DNA of 64,000 bases from Cricetomys ansorgei (taxonomy: Eukaryota; Chordata; Mammalia; Rodentia; Nesomyidae). The translations under genes and the position numbers were made by a program. The stretch lies in contig JAMJFZ010001816.1 of assembly GCA_026225945.1 (NCBI GenBank), positions 6,635,501-6,699,500 on the forward strand. Reading direction: 5' to 3'. The first letter of the stretch is position 1. Each line of letters opens with the position of its first letter. The notes below the pieces were generated by a model, which was not told where the DNA came from, searched no databases, and worked only from the letters and a program-made list of their open reading frames with translations. Positions 34,890-46,005 of this stretch are shown piece by piece.

Positions 34890-35840
34890 CCTCTTTTAGT
34901 AGTGCCCACTCAAATCTTCAAGTATTTCCTGGGTGAACAAAAGGTTATATTGGGTCCAGAGGACCAAGGGTTTGGTAGCCAGTAATTGTGACGAAACAAA
35001 GTTGGTAAGGGTATTAATAATACAAGGGTCTATTAATAGGATGATAAGTAGCAAAGCTAGAGGCCCTGCCAGGGCAGCTAGCAGAATGGTTAACCGAGGC
35101 GACCAATTAAACGTCTTTTGAAGCCAGTTAGGAGAATCAGAATGTTATTTTCCTCTTTTAACCATGTTTTATCAGGTTCTCCTTAATGACACCCAAGTGG
35201 TTTAAAATTAGCAAGTTTCTCCCAGAGCTATGCATAGTCCTCCTTCTTGGTAAAAGAATAGATCTAGGCCTCGCCTATTTTGTAAGGCCATCTCCACTAA
35301 CAAATCAACCTGATCACTAGGCTTTGGAGCAGTATAAAGAAGGTGGTCAAGATCTCTATCTATTTGTTCACTTAGGAGGTAAAGATTTTGTTCTCTGACT
35401 ACTAAAGAGGCTGTTCCCAGTGCCACCGAGACAGCAATGCTGGTGGCTACTGAGAGAGGGATAAAGATGGGATTGACTCATTTTTATTCTCATTAGCAGC
35501 ATCCCAGTTTCTAAACAAAATCTTCTTTCAGGTACATTAAAATAATAAACTTGAGAGAGTACATATAGCAGCAAACAAAATCCACCTAGAGGGCTGTAGG
35601 TAACATGAAAGCAAGAGACACAGAGTTAGGCCAAATGTACAAGCAAATCGAGTAGTAGGGTGCCATGTTTAGACTATATTTGAGCTAAGTCTAGGGTATG
35701 ATTACGACCAGCACGGGGAGATTTATCAAGGGAGTAGCAGGGAGACATCAAGCAAGTTCCCTTTCCCTGGGTATCTGCTATAGTTACCGTGGAGTGAGAA
35801 CTCCAAGGACATATTGTGCCTGCTTCTTGAGGAGTCATCA
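34890..35840 (-). pseudogene. Endogenous gammaretrovirus-like env, transmembrane-subunit remnant (broken)
   Basis: On the minus strand this region conceptually matches the transmembrane subunit of a gammaretroviral envelope: an upstream heptad-rich part, the conserved ectodomain segment with its cysteine motif in the open stretch at 35208-35426, a hydrophobic membrane segment around 34990-35110, and a short tail before the purine tract and LTR. The open stretch is closed by a stop at about 35208-35210, and further stops occur in the membrane part, so no functional envelope is encoded. The SU part is separated from it by a solo LTR at 35847-36616. The identification is by residue pattern only; a protein search was not possible. 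Confidence 0.7.
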
Positions 35841-36622
35841 CCTGGATGTAGTAGCAAACGTAGATGTGGGTGTTGAAGTAGATTCACCTAGATATAGCCG
35901 CTGATTCAGGGCAGAGGACAGTTTATTCTTTTCTGCTTAATCACTGGGTCCAACCCGGAGCCCTTGAGTCCTAGAATGTTTTGTTGTCTTTTCAATCTAG
36001 TGTAAATCCTTGAACTGGAAGGCTTCAGCCTTCTTACAATCTAGAACATTTAAACTGCTAGTCCAGACCCAGAAGGCTTCAGCCTTAGCCTTCCGAGACC
36101 TACCGCTGACTGAGCCACTCTGACTAGCTCCTTCTAAACTCTTACTCTTCTGGTTCAACTCACTCTCTGTTCTGGGCTTCTTCTGCTGAGCTCTGCTGTG
36201 TCTCTCTCTGTCTCTCCCTGAGCTCGCACAGGCCCATCCTGCCTCTGTAACTGACTCTGCTGTAACTGACTGTAATTCTTCTATAATTCGCTCCAGCCTA
36301 AGCTTCTGTAACTTCTCTGCAACTTACTCTGTTAACTGCTCCTCAACTGATTCTTCAGCCTGCTTCTCAACTGACTCTTCAGTTTGCTTCTCAACTGTCT
36401 CTTCTTACTCTTTCAACTAACTGACTCTTTCTGAGTTCTGCTTCCTGTGTCTACTTCTACTCTTCTAGGGATTAAAGACATGGATTACCACTGCTTTCTG
36501 AATAATGGGATTAAAGGTGTTTCTAGATTCCATCCATAGCACACAGACCACACAGGCCTCTGAATATAGCCCCTGGAATGTAGACCCTAGCTTTCACACA
36601 GAGCTATTCCTGTACACCTGGA
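35841..36622 (-). mobile_element. Solo LTR, family A copy 2 (770 bp), perfect 6-bp TSD, inserted in ERV env
   Basis: LTR body 35847-36616, starting TGTAGTAGC and ending CCTGTACA, with perfect target duplications CCTGGA at 35841-35846 and 36617-36622. An AATAAA signal on the minus strand (35922-35927) gives orientation. It shares GATTCAGG..CAGTTTATTCTTTTC, CTGAGCCACTCTGACTAG, the CTGACTCTT-rich centre, TCTGAATAATGGGATTAAAGGTG and CCCCTGGAATGTAGACCC blocks with the copy at 13484-14491. It lacks the TATA-like box of that copy and about 240 bp of the central pyrimidine repeat. It is nested in the class I ERV, so it is the younger insertion. Confidence 0.9.
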
Positions 36623-37495
36623 TGTCTACGTTATTTTTTCCTAGGGTATAATAGACTCCCATTCCCATGAAATAAGGGGGCTAGGGCCAGTAGTCCACAG
36701 TCAGCTGTGGCTAGGTAACATTTAAATATGCAGTTGTGGATCTTAGAATCTCAAACAGAGGCTCCTGGGGCTAATCTGGTGTGTAAATTCCTCAGTGGGC
36801 TGAATTTCAGTGGGAAGGGCTGACACCTGTTCTGGAACTGCTGTAGGGAAGGGTACAGAATGTAGAAAGATGTCCTTGTTGGGAGCAAACGGATTTGGTG
36901 GTGATGTGTATGTATGCCTTAGGATGGTAAAGTCCATTCCTGGGTCTCTTCCCTGGTGGTAGGCTATCTATCAATTTACCCGATGCCCATGTGCAGTGGG
37001 GTGGAAAGCATCCCAGTTCTTTAAGGTAACCTTCATAGGGTCACGAGTGTCAGGTACAGTACAGGAGTGGTTAGCAGGCAATTCCGGGGTCATGTGTGGA
37101 TGGTTATGAATCCAGTTTCACATCCCCAACAGTAACAATGACATGCCCAGGCCCCGTCGTAGGAACTCCTTCCGGCAGGGCAAGCGTGGACCGGGTTCCC
37201 AAGAATTCATGTTCTGCTCTAAATTTCCACATCCCTCCCGGATGGCTCTGTCTACCTGTCCAGGTGTTGAGCGTTCACCCAGTGTGTGATCTCTCCAGAG
37301 TTCACAGAGGTCAGTGGTTAAAACTGGTGCTTCCAAATAGTTATTTGGGTATGGAGCTATAGCCACTGTTCTTCCAGTTTCTGTATCACATAACTCCCAT
37401 TGTTACCTTTAAGGGAGTAATAGTCCTTAGAAGGGGCTAGTGCCTCTCCCACAGCGTTCTTATTGTCTGGCTAGTCTTCAGAGGCTGGTTCGGGT
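36623..37495 (-). pseudogene. Endogenous retrovirus env, probable surface-subunit remnant (broken)
   Basis: It lies between the integrase-like segment and the transmembrane remnant in the order expected for pol-env-LTR on the minus strand. Short open pieces at 36743-36937 and 37118-37366 are proline- and cysteine-containing, but stops and frame changes break any longer frame. Assignment is by position more than by recognisable residues, so confidence is moderate. Confidence 0.5.
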
Positions 37496-37499
37496 CTCG

Positions 37500-38120
37500 G
37501 CTCAGAGTCTACTTGTCTCCTTCTTCTGAAGCTGTTTTCAGATGGGTGTGGTGGATCCAGGCTTTAACACGGCCCACCTTATGTGGCTGCTGGAGTGGTG
37601 AGGATAACAGTATGCGGTCCCTTCACCAGGGTCCTTGTGCCTCAGATCGGTGTCTCCGCATCCAGATGAGCTCACCAGGTTGGTATGGATGAGGCTTTGC
37701 CGGTGTTAGGGTGTGGATATCTCAAAGCAAAGGGAATGAGGCTTCTTGTTCCTTTTGCAAAATCTGAATAGATTTGAGAAGGGTAAGATTAGGGATTTCA
37801 GCAACCAATTCATTTTTCAGTCTAGGACACAAGCGAGGTGGTCTCCCAAATCCGATTTCTTATGGGGGCAATCTCTGCACATAGGGAATGTTGTGGATTC
37901 ATGAAAGCGTGAAGGGGAGGAGGGTTGTCCAGTCCACACCAGTTTCTAGGGTTAATTTAGTTAAGGTCTCCTTTAGAGTCTGATTCATTCTATGTGCTCT
38001 GAGCTCTGGGGATTATAAGCACAATGGAGCTTCCAATTTATCCCCAGTAAGGTAAGGCCCAAGTTTTAAATATGCAGGAGTTGGTAATACACAGAGCTTC
38101 CTGGTATTTATAGGTTGAGA
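37500..38120 (-). pseudogene. Endogenous retrovirus pol, integrase C-terminal part (broken)
   Basis: The minus strand encodes, with several stops, sequence resembling the end of the gammaretroviral integrase catalytic core (about 37900-38070) followed by its C-terminal domain with the typical Lys-Gly-Pro and Trp-Ile-His positions (about 37530-37680). Sequence identity fades above 38120, and no reverse transcriptase, gag or 5' LTR is visible. The provirus is therefore truncated on its 5' side. Confidence 0.7.
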
Positions 38121-38149
38121 TACTGGATCATAGTCTTTGATAAGAAAAC

Positions 38150-41100
38150 AATTCTTAGAAGGAAGATTGTTTTTTTTTTTAGCACAGCTGACTAAGCATC
38201 AAATCTGTCCACACTTCCTTAATGTGATATGTTAGATCTTCTATTCCAGGATTGCATTTCTACCCAAAGTGACAGGGAGAAGTCACTTAAAATTTTTCTC
38301 TGAAACAAACAGAAAATGGAGAAGCTAGCTATCTTTATCATCATTTGATATCATTTATCATCATTTGAACCTTTACTAAAATCACTGCGTATACACTAAG
38401 GTGAACAAAAACATCTGGGAATATTTTAAGTATTTTGTGACTGTAATACATGAATATATTTAAATCATATGTTATTTCTCTGCTTCACATATGTCTCCTA
38501 AAGATGAAATGTTCCAAGTTCATGTTTGTTTTATTGCTGTTGGCGTCTTTATTCAGTAAGACCTTGGTTTGAAAATCGTGCATGTAAAAACTTTTTTGAA
38601 CTTGTTGAGAAAAATTAAATTTCAAATTTATAGTCAGTAACAAAAATCGGAATAAGTGATTTGTGTAATTTCCCTTTTATTAAACTACTGTTACTGTTCA
38701 GTATCAAATTTCAATTCTTACAAATTATCAGGGAGATTTTTTTAGAAGAGAAATCTGAATTGGAGATCAGAACAATTGGACATATATTTGTATAGACTCG
38801 TTAATACATGACTATTTATATATAATAAAAGTAGAACATGTGTGGGCTTATGTGTGTATACATAACAGTGCAGAGAGCCACAAGATGTTTTTCTAAAGTT
38901 AAGAATTTGAAAGCTGGAGATCATATAAGGTCACAACCTCTGGGTTACAAAAAGACACTGAATTTTGTAGAGTTGAGGTATCAAGTTTAGAGATTCAGCT
39001 ATATTTTGAGAACATTGAAACACTTGTTTGCTACATTTCAAAAAACCAGACTTCCATAATGTTGTAAAAATGAAGTGACTTATTAAAAAAATCTTGACAA
39101 AACAGAAATAAATGGAAAAAAATTAACATTCAAGTTATTTTGGAGCCACATTTGCCTTGCATTAAAGGGAAGGTGTAGCCCGGCCAACCCTTTTTTCTTC
39201 TCAAATACAGCGAATTGTCAGTACATTGTAGCATTACTAAAATGCCTGCGGTTTGCTATTCTGGGAAGACCATCTTTTAAAGATGTGCCTACAATCTATT
39301 CTCTCCTATGCCCAGGCATAAAGTCTGTGTGGGGGTTTATAGACTCAGTTGACTGAGACTTGTAATTTCTCTCATTCCTAGGAAATGTTTGAGTGCTCTG
39401 GTTGGTGTTCTGTGAGGCATGAGGATTAAATTTTTTTTTAAAAAATTTTAATTTCCACTTGAAGGTTTTTACCTGAGAACTGAGCACACTTTGTGGTGAT
39501 TCTTTCTAATGTTTTTCTTCTGTTTGTTTATAATACAATCCCCAGCCCCTTCATTCATGTGAGTATTACAGATTACATCATGATCCTTTCTGATTCAAAG
39601 GTTGAACATTCACTTTAATATTTTTTTAAAAAAGGAACATTTTCTCTGGATGAGAATGAGCCCCTCAGGGGTAGTGACGCCATGATGGCTGATCAGATGT
39701 GTTGGAGCAGACAGAGGATCTGAGGCGTAGTCTGTCTTCAGGAGCATACTCGTGTGGTTACGGCCTTGCTAAGGGTTAGGAAAACATCCTGGTGTGTCCA
39801 CTTGTACCTCACGGGTTTCCTGAGCTAAGATTAGGGATTAGGGTGTGGGGCATGGTTGAAATCTCTTCCTGAACATCTTGATTCTGAGACTCAGAGGAAT
39901 CAAGAACGAAGGTTCCCACAGCACAGCCACAAAACAAGTAAATAACAAGCTAACCCTGCAACCCCTCTGACATTTGGCCACTCCCTTGGGTATTGTATCT
40001 TGGACCTGCTGTATTTTGTTTTCTAGTCTGAGCTGTAACTGTTTGGAAGATTGAACAAATATTTTGTTTTTGCTACATACGTATTTTCTGAGCTCGTCGT
40101 CTGTGGTCCTTGGGGGGTGTGGAGCGTCCTTCCTCGGCTGGATAATCTCATCTGCCACGTGTGCCATGTGTCCTTTATAAAATGCTTCAGTAGGGATGAC
40201 AAAGTGATAAGGTTTGTAGGTTATTTCAGAGGGAGGAGGTTTCGTGCTGAAGTTTTATTTGAGCACACCTCTTTTTTAAGGGATTCCGTTATCACAGGAG
40301 TTTCAGGACGGGCTTGACATCAGCCAGTTTAACTGTTCGGTTCAACAACACAGAGTAAGCGCTGTTGATGTAAGGCAGACTAACAGCTGCTGCAAGTTCC
40401 AGGGCTTTCTTCTGGTTCATTACTTGTTCCTACATTTTGAATTTTAAGTTATCCCCAAGTTAAAAATTCCCACACCTTTGAGGAAAATCATGAGGACTTC
40501 AGAATCAGACAGATCTCTCTTAACTCCAGGACTGACACTCACGCAGCCTTGAGCTCAACATCCATTGGGCTTTGGCTCCTGTGAGGGGCAGGTTATGAAG
40601 GAGACGTGGTGACATACACAGGGAACAGGAAGGGCACAAAGGAGACATCCAACAAACAACAACTGATCTATCTTTAAGCATCGAGCAATGCCACAGCAGT
40701 ATCTACCCTTCCCAATGGGAGCAGCTAAAGTTCTCTGCACATTTGGAATATCAAGGGCAGTGATTTCTTCTTAAACATGTGACTGGTGCTCTAAGAAGAG
40801 CTAAATGTTGTGAAAATACAGAAAAGCTGCATGTATAATAAAAGGTTCCAATTGATTACTTTATATTCATTGTACTTCAGAGCATGATCTGCCCAAGATG
40901 AACCTGGACATTGAGAAGTTACTTCTGTCTGTTTTTCTGAAGTTCTCACTTCCCATTAAGGTGACGTGCAGCATTCACAACTTGGCCACGCAGAGCTTCC
41001 TCTTCTGCTGGACACTGTACCAACTGAGCAGGGAGCACGGACTCTTTGAGGCATTGGATGTCCTGTTCAGTCTCCATCAGCTCACGGGCTGCACTGCATT

Positions 41101-41690
41101 TGAACGGGTTCTTGAACACACAGGAGTTTTCAAACCCAAAAGTAGACTGCCTTGTGAGAAAGACTCTCCTCTATAGCCACTGCCCCCTTTAAAAAACCCA
41201 GAAACGAGGGTCTGTGCCTTGTTTTATTGTGTCTTGTGTCGTGTTTGGTGGATATCTTATGGAGGCCTGTTCTCTGAAGAGAAACGGATGGGGAGTGGAT
41301 CTGGGAGGAGATGGGTGGTGGAGTAGAAGCTGGGAAGTCGGGAGCTGTGGCTGTGATGTAGGGAGCTGTGGCTGTGATGTATTGTACAGGAAAAGAACTT
41401 GTTTCCAGTAAAAAATAACCTCAGCTACATCACCTATTTTCTAATGATTCTTAAAATGTATTGGTTAAGGCTACTTGCTTCTCGTCACCCCTAATCTTAA
41501 GAGCTCTGGTTCTGAGTCTTCTTAGTGGACATTTGAATTCATCCAGGAAATATTTTTAAGAAATTGCTCACTGGCTGTGTTAGAATCAGTACTTGAAATG
41601 TATTTAAAATCGGATGTCTCCTTGTTCCCACCGAGAAGACTTTTCCTCTACTCTCTGTGATCATTTTCTACTATGGGTTCCGATCACTAC
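38150..41690. other. Unique-looking DNA, no confident gene
   Basis: About 3.5 kb without a recognised repeat. A 92-codon frame at 40898-41176 (plus) is the cleanest open stretch. It has no recognisable motif, and the minus strand across the same bases also reads open for a stretch, so coding status is undecided. A 20-bp unit around GGGAGCTGTGGCTGTGATGTA is tandemly duplicated at about 41339-41379. Confidence 0.4.
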
Positions 41691-41734
41691 CGTTTGGGTA
41701 GAGTTTTAACTCCAAAAGTTTACGTGTTAGAAGC

Positions 41735-42075
41735 TTGCCTCTGGCGTTAGGTTGCAGAACCTCTAGGAGGTGGGACCTAACAGAGGAGAATTGGGTCATG
41801 AGGACTTCACTCCGATGACTGGATCAGTGCTTTCTAGATGGACTGGGTCAGGGCTCCCAGGATTGGACTGTGGCGTTCCAGGTGGAGTTCCTATGAGAAT
41901 GAGTTGTCGTAAAGAGAGTTCAGCTGTCTTCCTCAGCTTTCCTCTTCACCTGCTTTTCCGCTGCTCATCTTGTGATAAAGCTGAACCCCTCTCCAATACA
42001 GTGATGCCCTGCTGTTTGAATCTTCAAGCCCCTAGAACTGTGAGCTAAATTCAAGTCTTTCCTTTCTGTATTATT
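41735..42075 (+). mobile_element. MaLR LTR, diverged
   Basis: Sense features: CAGAACCTCTAGGAGGTGGGACCTAAC, TTGGGTCATGAGGACTTCACTC, a TCACCTGCTTTTCCGCTGCTCATCTTGTGATAAAG block, AGCCCCTAGAACTGTGAGCTAAATTCAAGTC. Subfamily uncertain. Confidence 0.6.
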
Positions 42076-42094
42076 AAGCCTTAGAAGATGTCTT

Positions 42095-42172
42095 AGCAAA
42101 AAATAAATAAATAAAAAAATAAAAACAAAAACAAAAACAAAAAAACCAAGAAAAGAAAAGAAAAAAAAAAAG
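42095..42172. repeat. A-rich (AAATA/AAAAC)n tract
   Basis: AATAAATAAATAAAAAAATAAAAACAAAAACAAAAAC and AAAAGAAAAG units between two MaLR LTRs; probably microsatellite expansion of a poly(A)-like end. Confidence 0.9.
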
Positions 42173-42247
42173 TCAGTGAGTTTTGTCAATTCTTTCCTTA
42201 AGGAATTGTTATCATTATGTACCTAGGAGACACACTAAGTAGCTACA

Positions 42248-42430
42248 TGTCTTAGTGAGGGTTTCGATTTCTGTGAAGAGACACCATGACCACAGCAACT
42301 CCTAGAAAGGAAAACATTTATTTGGAACTGGCTTACAGTTTAGAGGTTTAGTCTGTTATCATCATGGCGGGAAGCATGGCGCCATGCAGGCAGTGATTTA
42401 AGAAAATGAAGGCATGAAATTGAGAAAGAG
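42248..42430 (-). mobile_element. MaLR LTR 3' portion (MT/ORR1-like), antisense
   Basis: TGTCTTAGTGAGGGTTTCGATTTCTGTGAAGAGACACCATGACC, CATTTATTTGGAACTGGCTTACAGTTTAGAGGTTTAGTC and ATCATCATGGCGGGAAGCATGG are the reverse of MaLR termini. Confidence 0.75.
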
Positions 42431-42444
42431 CAGACAAAGGTGGT

Positions 42445-42530
42445 GCACAGAAGGGGTTGGAGGGAGGAAAAGGAAGGTGGGAAATTATGTAATTATAATT
42501 TTTAAAATAATTATAAAAATAGTATATTCA
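42445..42530 (+). mobile_element. Possible short L1 3' end
   Basis: A GA-rich run (GGGGTTGGAGGGAGGAAAAGGAAGGTGGG) followed by an AT-rich end resembles L1 3' termini. Short and uncertain. Confidence 0.3.
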
Positions 42531-42587
42531 ATTCTACCAATAATGCAGAAGACTTATTTCTGCACCAAAACTTATAATTGGGAGGCT

Positions 42588-42815
42588 GTCTAGAGATAGC
42601 TCAGCAATTAAGAGTGCTAACTGCTCAGCAGGGAACCTATGTTGGGTTCCTAGCACCTATATGGTAGCTCACATCCATCTGTCACTCTACAGCTATGAGG
42701 ATCTAGTGCCGTCTTCTAGCCCGAAGGGCTCGTGCAAGAATTTGTTACACATAAATTCACACGTGTGCTGCACACAAATGCCCACACATGCACATAAATA
42801 AAAATAAATACATAG
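42588..42815 (+). repeat. B3 SINE, diverged
   Basis: GTCTAGAGATAGCTCAGCAATTAAGAGTGC head, GGTTCCTAGCACCTATATGGTAGCTCACATCCATCTGT, a GTCTTCTAGCCCGAAGGGC block, then CACACATGCACATAAATAAAAATAAAT tail. Confidence 0.8.
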
Positions 42816-42819
42816 ATAT

Positions 42820-43650
42820 TTTTAAAACTGGTGGTTGGTAATCATTCTAACATCAGCCATTGAAAATGGGCTCCCAGTACTCTGTCGCTGTATTATTAAT
42901 AAGCATTTCCTGAATGATTATTAATGTTGACGTACTGTTTTCTAGATACAAATAGTTGATCCTACCATTTGTAAATTCTAGCTGCTTCTTACCTAGCAGG
43001 CAACTTAGCACTATCTGTTAGAGAAGCAGCTCACTGTCAAAGAAACACCATGATGTAACATAACTTCTATTTTAAGATTTATTTTGAAACCGTTATTTGC
43101 TGCTTGTTTCCAAAGTACTTAAAGATTCATGTCATTTATTTTCCATCTGTGGTCACACGGGCTTTTTGTACTACACTTTAATGAAAGAGGGTTCTCCCGT
43201 CTCTGGAGGAAAAGGAACGTCTAACTTAGTTATGTACTTAGTATGATACTCACATATTTAATTCTGTGAATGTTATATAGACTGAGTGGTTTTTAATTTG
43301 ACAAAACTTGGTCAAGCCATTTTATGCAGACAAAGGCACTTTATTTACACAGATTTCTCCTTTTTCTTATTTTGAAATTTACTGATAATTTATCTCCCCC
43401 TACTTTGCCTTAGCTTTCAATTAATTTTCTTTTGTAACTTTGGACACTGAATACCTAATTCATTCACTTTTCATTTTAATCATGGAAAGATTTGTAGTAG
43501 AGTAAAAGAATATATTCTTTATATCTTCTTGATTAAAGGGGTAGTTTGTGATAGTTTTATTATTATATAAAATTAATGTTTGATGATATTAGAAAAATAC
43601 TTGCAAAAGACATGAATTTACATAGCTGTGAGATACCATTTTCTACTCTA
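42820..43650. other. Unique-looking AT-rich DNA, no gene seen
   Basis: No recognised element or gene. Confidence 0.45.
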
Positions 43651-43652
43651 GA

Positions 43653-44060
43653 GTGTATATCAGGGCTCTCAAGAGAAAAATAATGATAGTTTATACATAG
43701 ATACATAGAGGAGATTATAAGAACTTTCTAATGCCATTAGGGATACTGAGTTCCTTTGGTCTTCTGTCTGCAATCTGGAGACCACAAGCAGGCCAGTATG
43801 TGATGTGATTAGCCACAGTCTAAAGGTCTGACAATGCAGAGGAGGCAGGTATGTGGCAAACTTGGTTTTGAGCCTGACAGAATCGATGCTCAAGTCAGAA
43901 ATGATTAATTTCCATTCTCCCAGCTTCTGTTTCATGGATTGGACAGCACCCATTTTCACTGGAGAAGATCTACTTAGTTGAGCAACTCAGATGCCCTTCT
44001 CTTCTGAACACCCCTAGATGTGATGTTTATCATGTCTTAGCTGAGTCACGTTGACACATA
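43653..44060 (-). mobile_element. Ancient LTR (MaLR/MLT-type), antisense, diverged
   Basis: It starts TGTATATCAGGGCTCTCAAGAGAAA, and has GGAGATTATAAGAAC, TGGAGACCACAAGCAGGC, and near the right end GAGTCACGTTGACACATAAAAT. These are landmarks of an old mammalian LTR I cannot name precisely. Confidence 0.5.
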
Positions 44061-44200
44061 AAATGTGTATTTATACTTACTATGATTGGATATTAAATAA
44101 AAATGTAAGCATTAAATATCAACTAAAATAACAAATTTTTTATTGTTCAAATACCCTCTTAAGTATTTTAGTAAGTTTTGATGGAAGTTTATTGTACATA

Positions 44201-44545
44201 GAAAACTGTTGAGGAAGTTTATTTTTAGTTATATTTAAAATAATTGTTTTTGTGCACTGTTGGAAAAAGGGAATGCATAGGCCTTGGCATTTTGTATTGT
44301 TTGCAAGTGTTGGATTTCTGTGGGGGTTGTTTAATTGCTTATGATCTGCATGTGCTATCAGTAGAATATCTGAGGTGGTCTGAAAGAATAAATACACCTG
44401 AGCTCAGATGCTCGAAGTTCCACTGTGAGTATGGCACTGGCCACGACTATGGTTCCCTCTGCTGAGGTCTGGCAGGGTTTGCAGATGGGAAAATGCCTCC
44501 TTGTCCTTCGCTGAGCTGCACCATAGGCATACTTCTACAGAAAAC
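44201..44545 (+). mobile_element. Solo LTR, family C copy 3, perfect 6-bp TSD
   Basis: LTR body 44207-44539 (333 bp), beginning TGTTGAGG and ending TTCTACA, with perfect duplications GAAAAC at 44201-44206 and 44540-44545. It is in plus orientation, with AATAAA at 44387-44392 in sense. It is the only copy of the family in this direction here. Confidence 0.92.
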
Positions 44546-44599
44546 ACTGTATAGGTAGAGAGTACTTAGCCATACATTCTCTTTCTGTTTCAGGAAACG

Positions 44600-45085
44600 G
44601 CCTTCTTCAGAGAACTCCGTGGAAGAGGTGGCAGGAAGAGTGTAAGAGCCAGAAGGTATGGAGGACACCAGGAGAACAAGGCCCTCTAAATCACCATGAA
44701 CAAAGGTCATAAGAACTCACAGAAACTGGCGCAGAAAACACAGGACTTTCACGGGTCTGCTTTGGGCCCTCTGCTTATATATTATGGCTTCCAGTTTAGT
44801 GCTTTTACGAGATTCCTGAGTGTGTGAATGAGTGGGTCTGTGAATCTTGTGTCTTTTGGGAGGTTATTTTTCTTCTGTTTGTTTTTTCCAACTTGGATGT
44901 ATTTCTGTTATTATATTGTAATATCCCTTAGAAGCCTGTTTGCACTCTAATGAGAGGCAGAAAGGGATTGGATCCTGATGAGAGGGAAATGGGGAGGAAC
45001 TGGAGGGACTAAAGGAAGGGGAAACTAATCAAGATATGTGAGATAAGAATTCCATTTTCAATAAAAGGAAAAAGAGAGCAGGAAA
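44600..45085 (+). mobile_element. L1 (Lx-type) 3' UTR
   Basis: Sense L1 3' end: GAGGTGGCAGGAAGAGTGTAAGAGCCAGAAGG, GGAGGACACCAGGAGAACAAGGCCCTC, CTCACAGAAACTGGCGCAG, TTATGGCTTCCAGTTTAGTG, then a GAGAGGCAGAAAGGGATTGGATCC block and an A-rich end. The 5' side is truncated near the family C LTR. Confidence 0.8.
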
Positions 45086-45329
45086 AGGACATCGCCTCCC
45101 TGTAATTTTTATGCACTTGATCTGTCAGACATTCCTCAGTGCGTGCAATTTTTGTCCCCAAACTATTGTTCAGAATAATTCTTAGATCCCACTGGAAGAT
45201 AGGAATCCGAGTCTCAGTCATACATGGAGTATGTCTTGGAAGGCTGGGGCATTTTATCAAGGGACAAATTTGAGGACTGATCCCTTTGTCCTTGTTTTAT
45301 CTCTTGGCTTCTGTAATTGTTACTTTTCT

Positions 45330-45720
45330 TGACACGGTGACCAAATACTTGACAGAAACAATTTAAGAAATAACGGGTTTATTTTGGCTCACGGTTTCGG
45401 AGGGAATATTCCATCAGAGAGGAGAAGACATGGCAGTGAAGTAACATATGCCAGCAGGAGTATGTAGCATCTTCCGCAGTGAAGTAACATATGCCAGCAG
45501 GAGTATGTAGCATCTTCCACGCTATGGCAATGGACAAGAAAGTGGAGCTTTCCAGCCAGAACAATGGATACAACTGTCAAAGTTCATCTGCAGCAACCCA
45601 CCTGCTAGCTAGACCATGTCTCACACAGAGTCTTCAATCTCCCAAAAAATGCCACTAGCTGGTGAGCAGGTGGTCAAAAGATACGAGCCTGTGAAGTAAC
45701 ATATCATCTTCAAATATTAA
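45330..45720 (-). mobile_element. MaLR LTR (MT/ORR1-like), antisense, with 43-bp tandem duplication
   Basis: TGTTACTTTTCTTGACACGGTGACCAAATACTTGACAGAAACAATTTAAG and TTTATTTTGGCTCACGGTTTC are MaLR terminus features, shared with the element at 47463. Inside it a 43-bp unit at 45433-45475 is repeated perfectly at 45476-45518. A shortened, internally deleted third piece is at about 45690-45711. Confidence 0.75.
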
Positions 45721-45810
45721 GAAACTTATGGGAAAATTAGTTTTTTAAAAAATGGAAATTGGGTTCTACTTTTGTTACTAATACTCAAGTTAACTTAAAA
45801 ATATTATTGT

Positions 45811-45992
45811 GGGGCTGGAGAGATGGTTCAGTGGTTAAGAGCACTGACTGCTCTTTCAGAGGTCCTGAGTTCAATTCCCAGCAATCACATGATGGCTCAC
45901 AGCCATCCATAATGGGACCTGATGCCCTCTTCTGGCATGCAGGTGTACATGCATGCAGATAGAGCACACGTATACACAAATAAATAATCTTA
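45811..45992 (+). repeat. B2 SINE
   Basis: Clean sense B2: GGGGCTGGAGAGATGG head, A box GGTTAAGAGCACTGACTGC, B box GAGTTCAATTCCC, CACATGATGGCTCACAGCC, GATGCCCTCTTCTGGCATGC and an AATAAATAATC tail. The flanks CTTAAAAATATTATTGT (left) and CTTAAATATTGT (right) look like a degraded target duplication. Confidence 0.93.
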
Positions 45993-46005
45993 AATATTGT
46001 AAATG

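Noticed and set aside
37118..37366. 82-codon minus frame as an intact retroviral gene
   Set aside because: It is a short open piece between stops within a decayed provirus.
42248..42430. Head-to-head LTR pair with 41735-42075 as one provirus
   Set aside because: The two LTRs are in opposite orientation and of different sequence, with only an A-rich tract between them.
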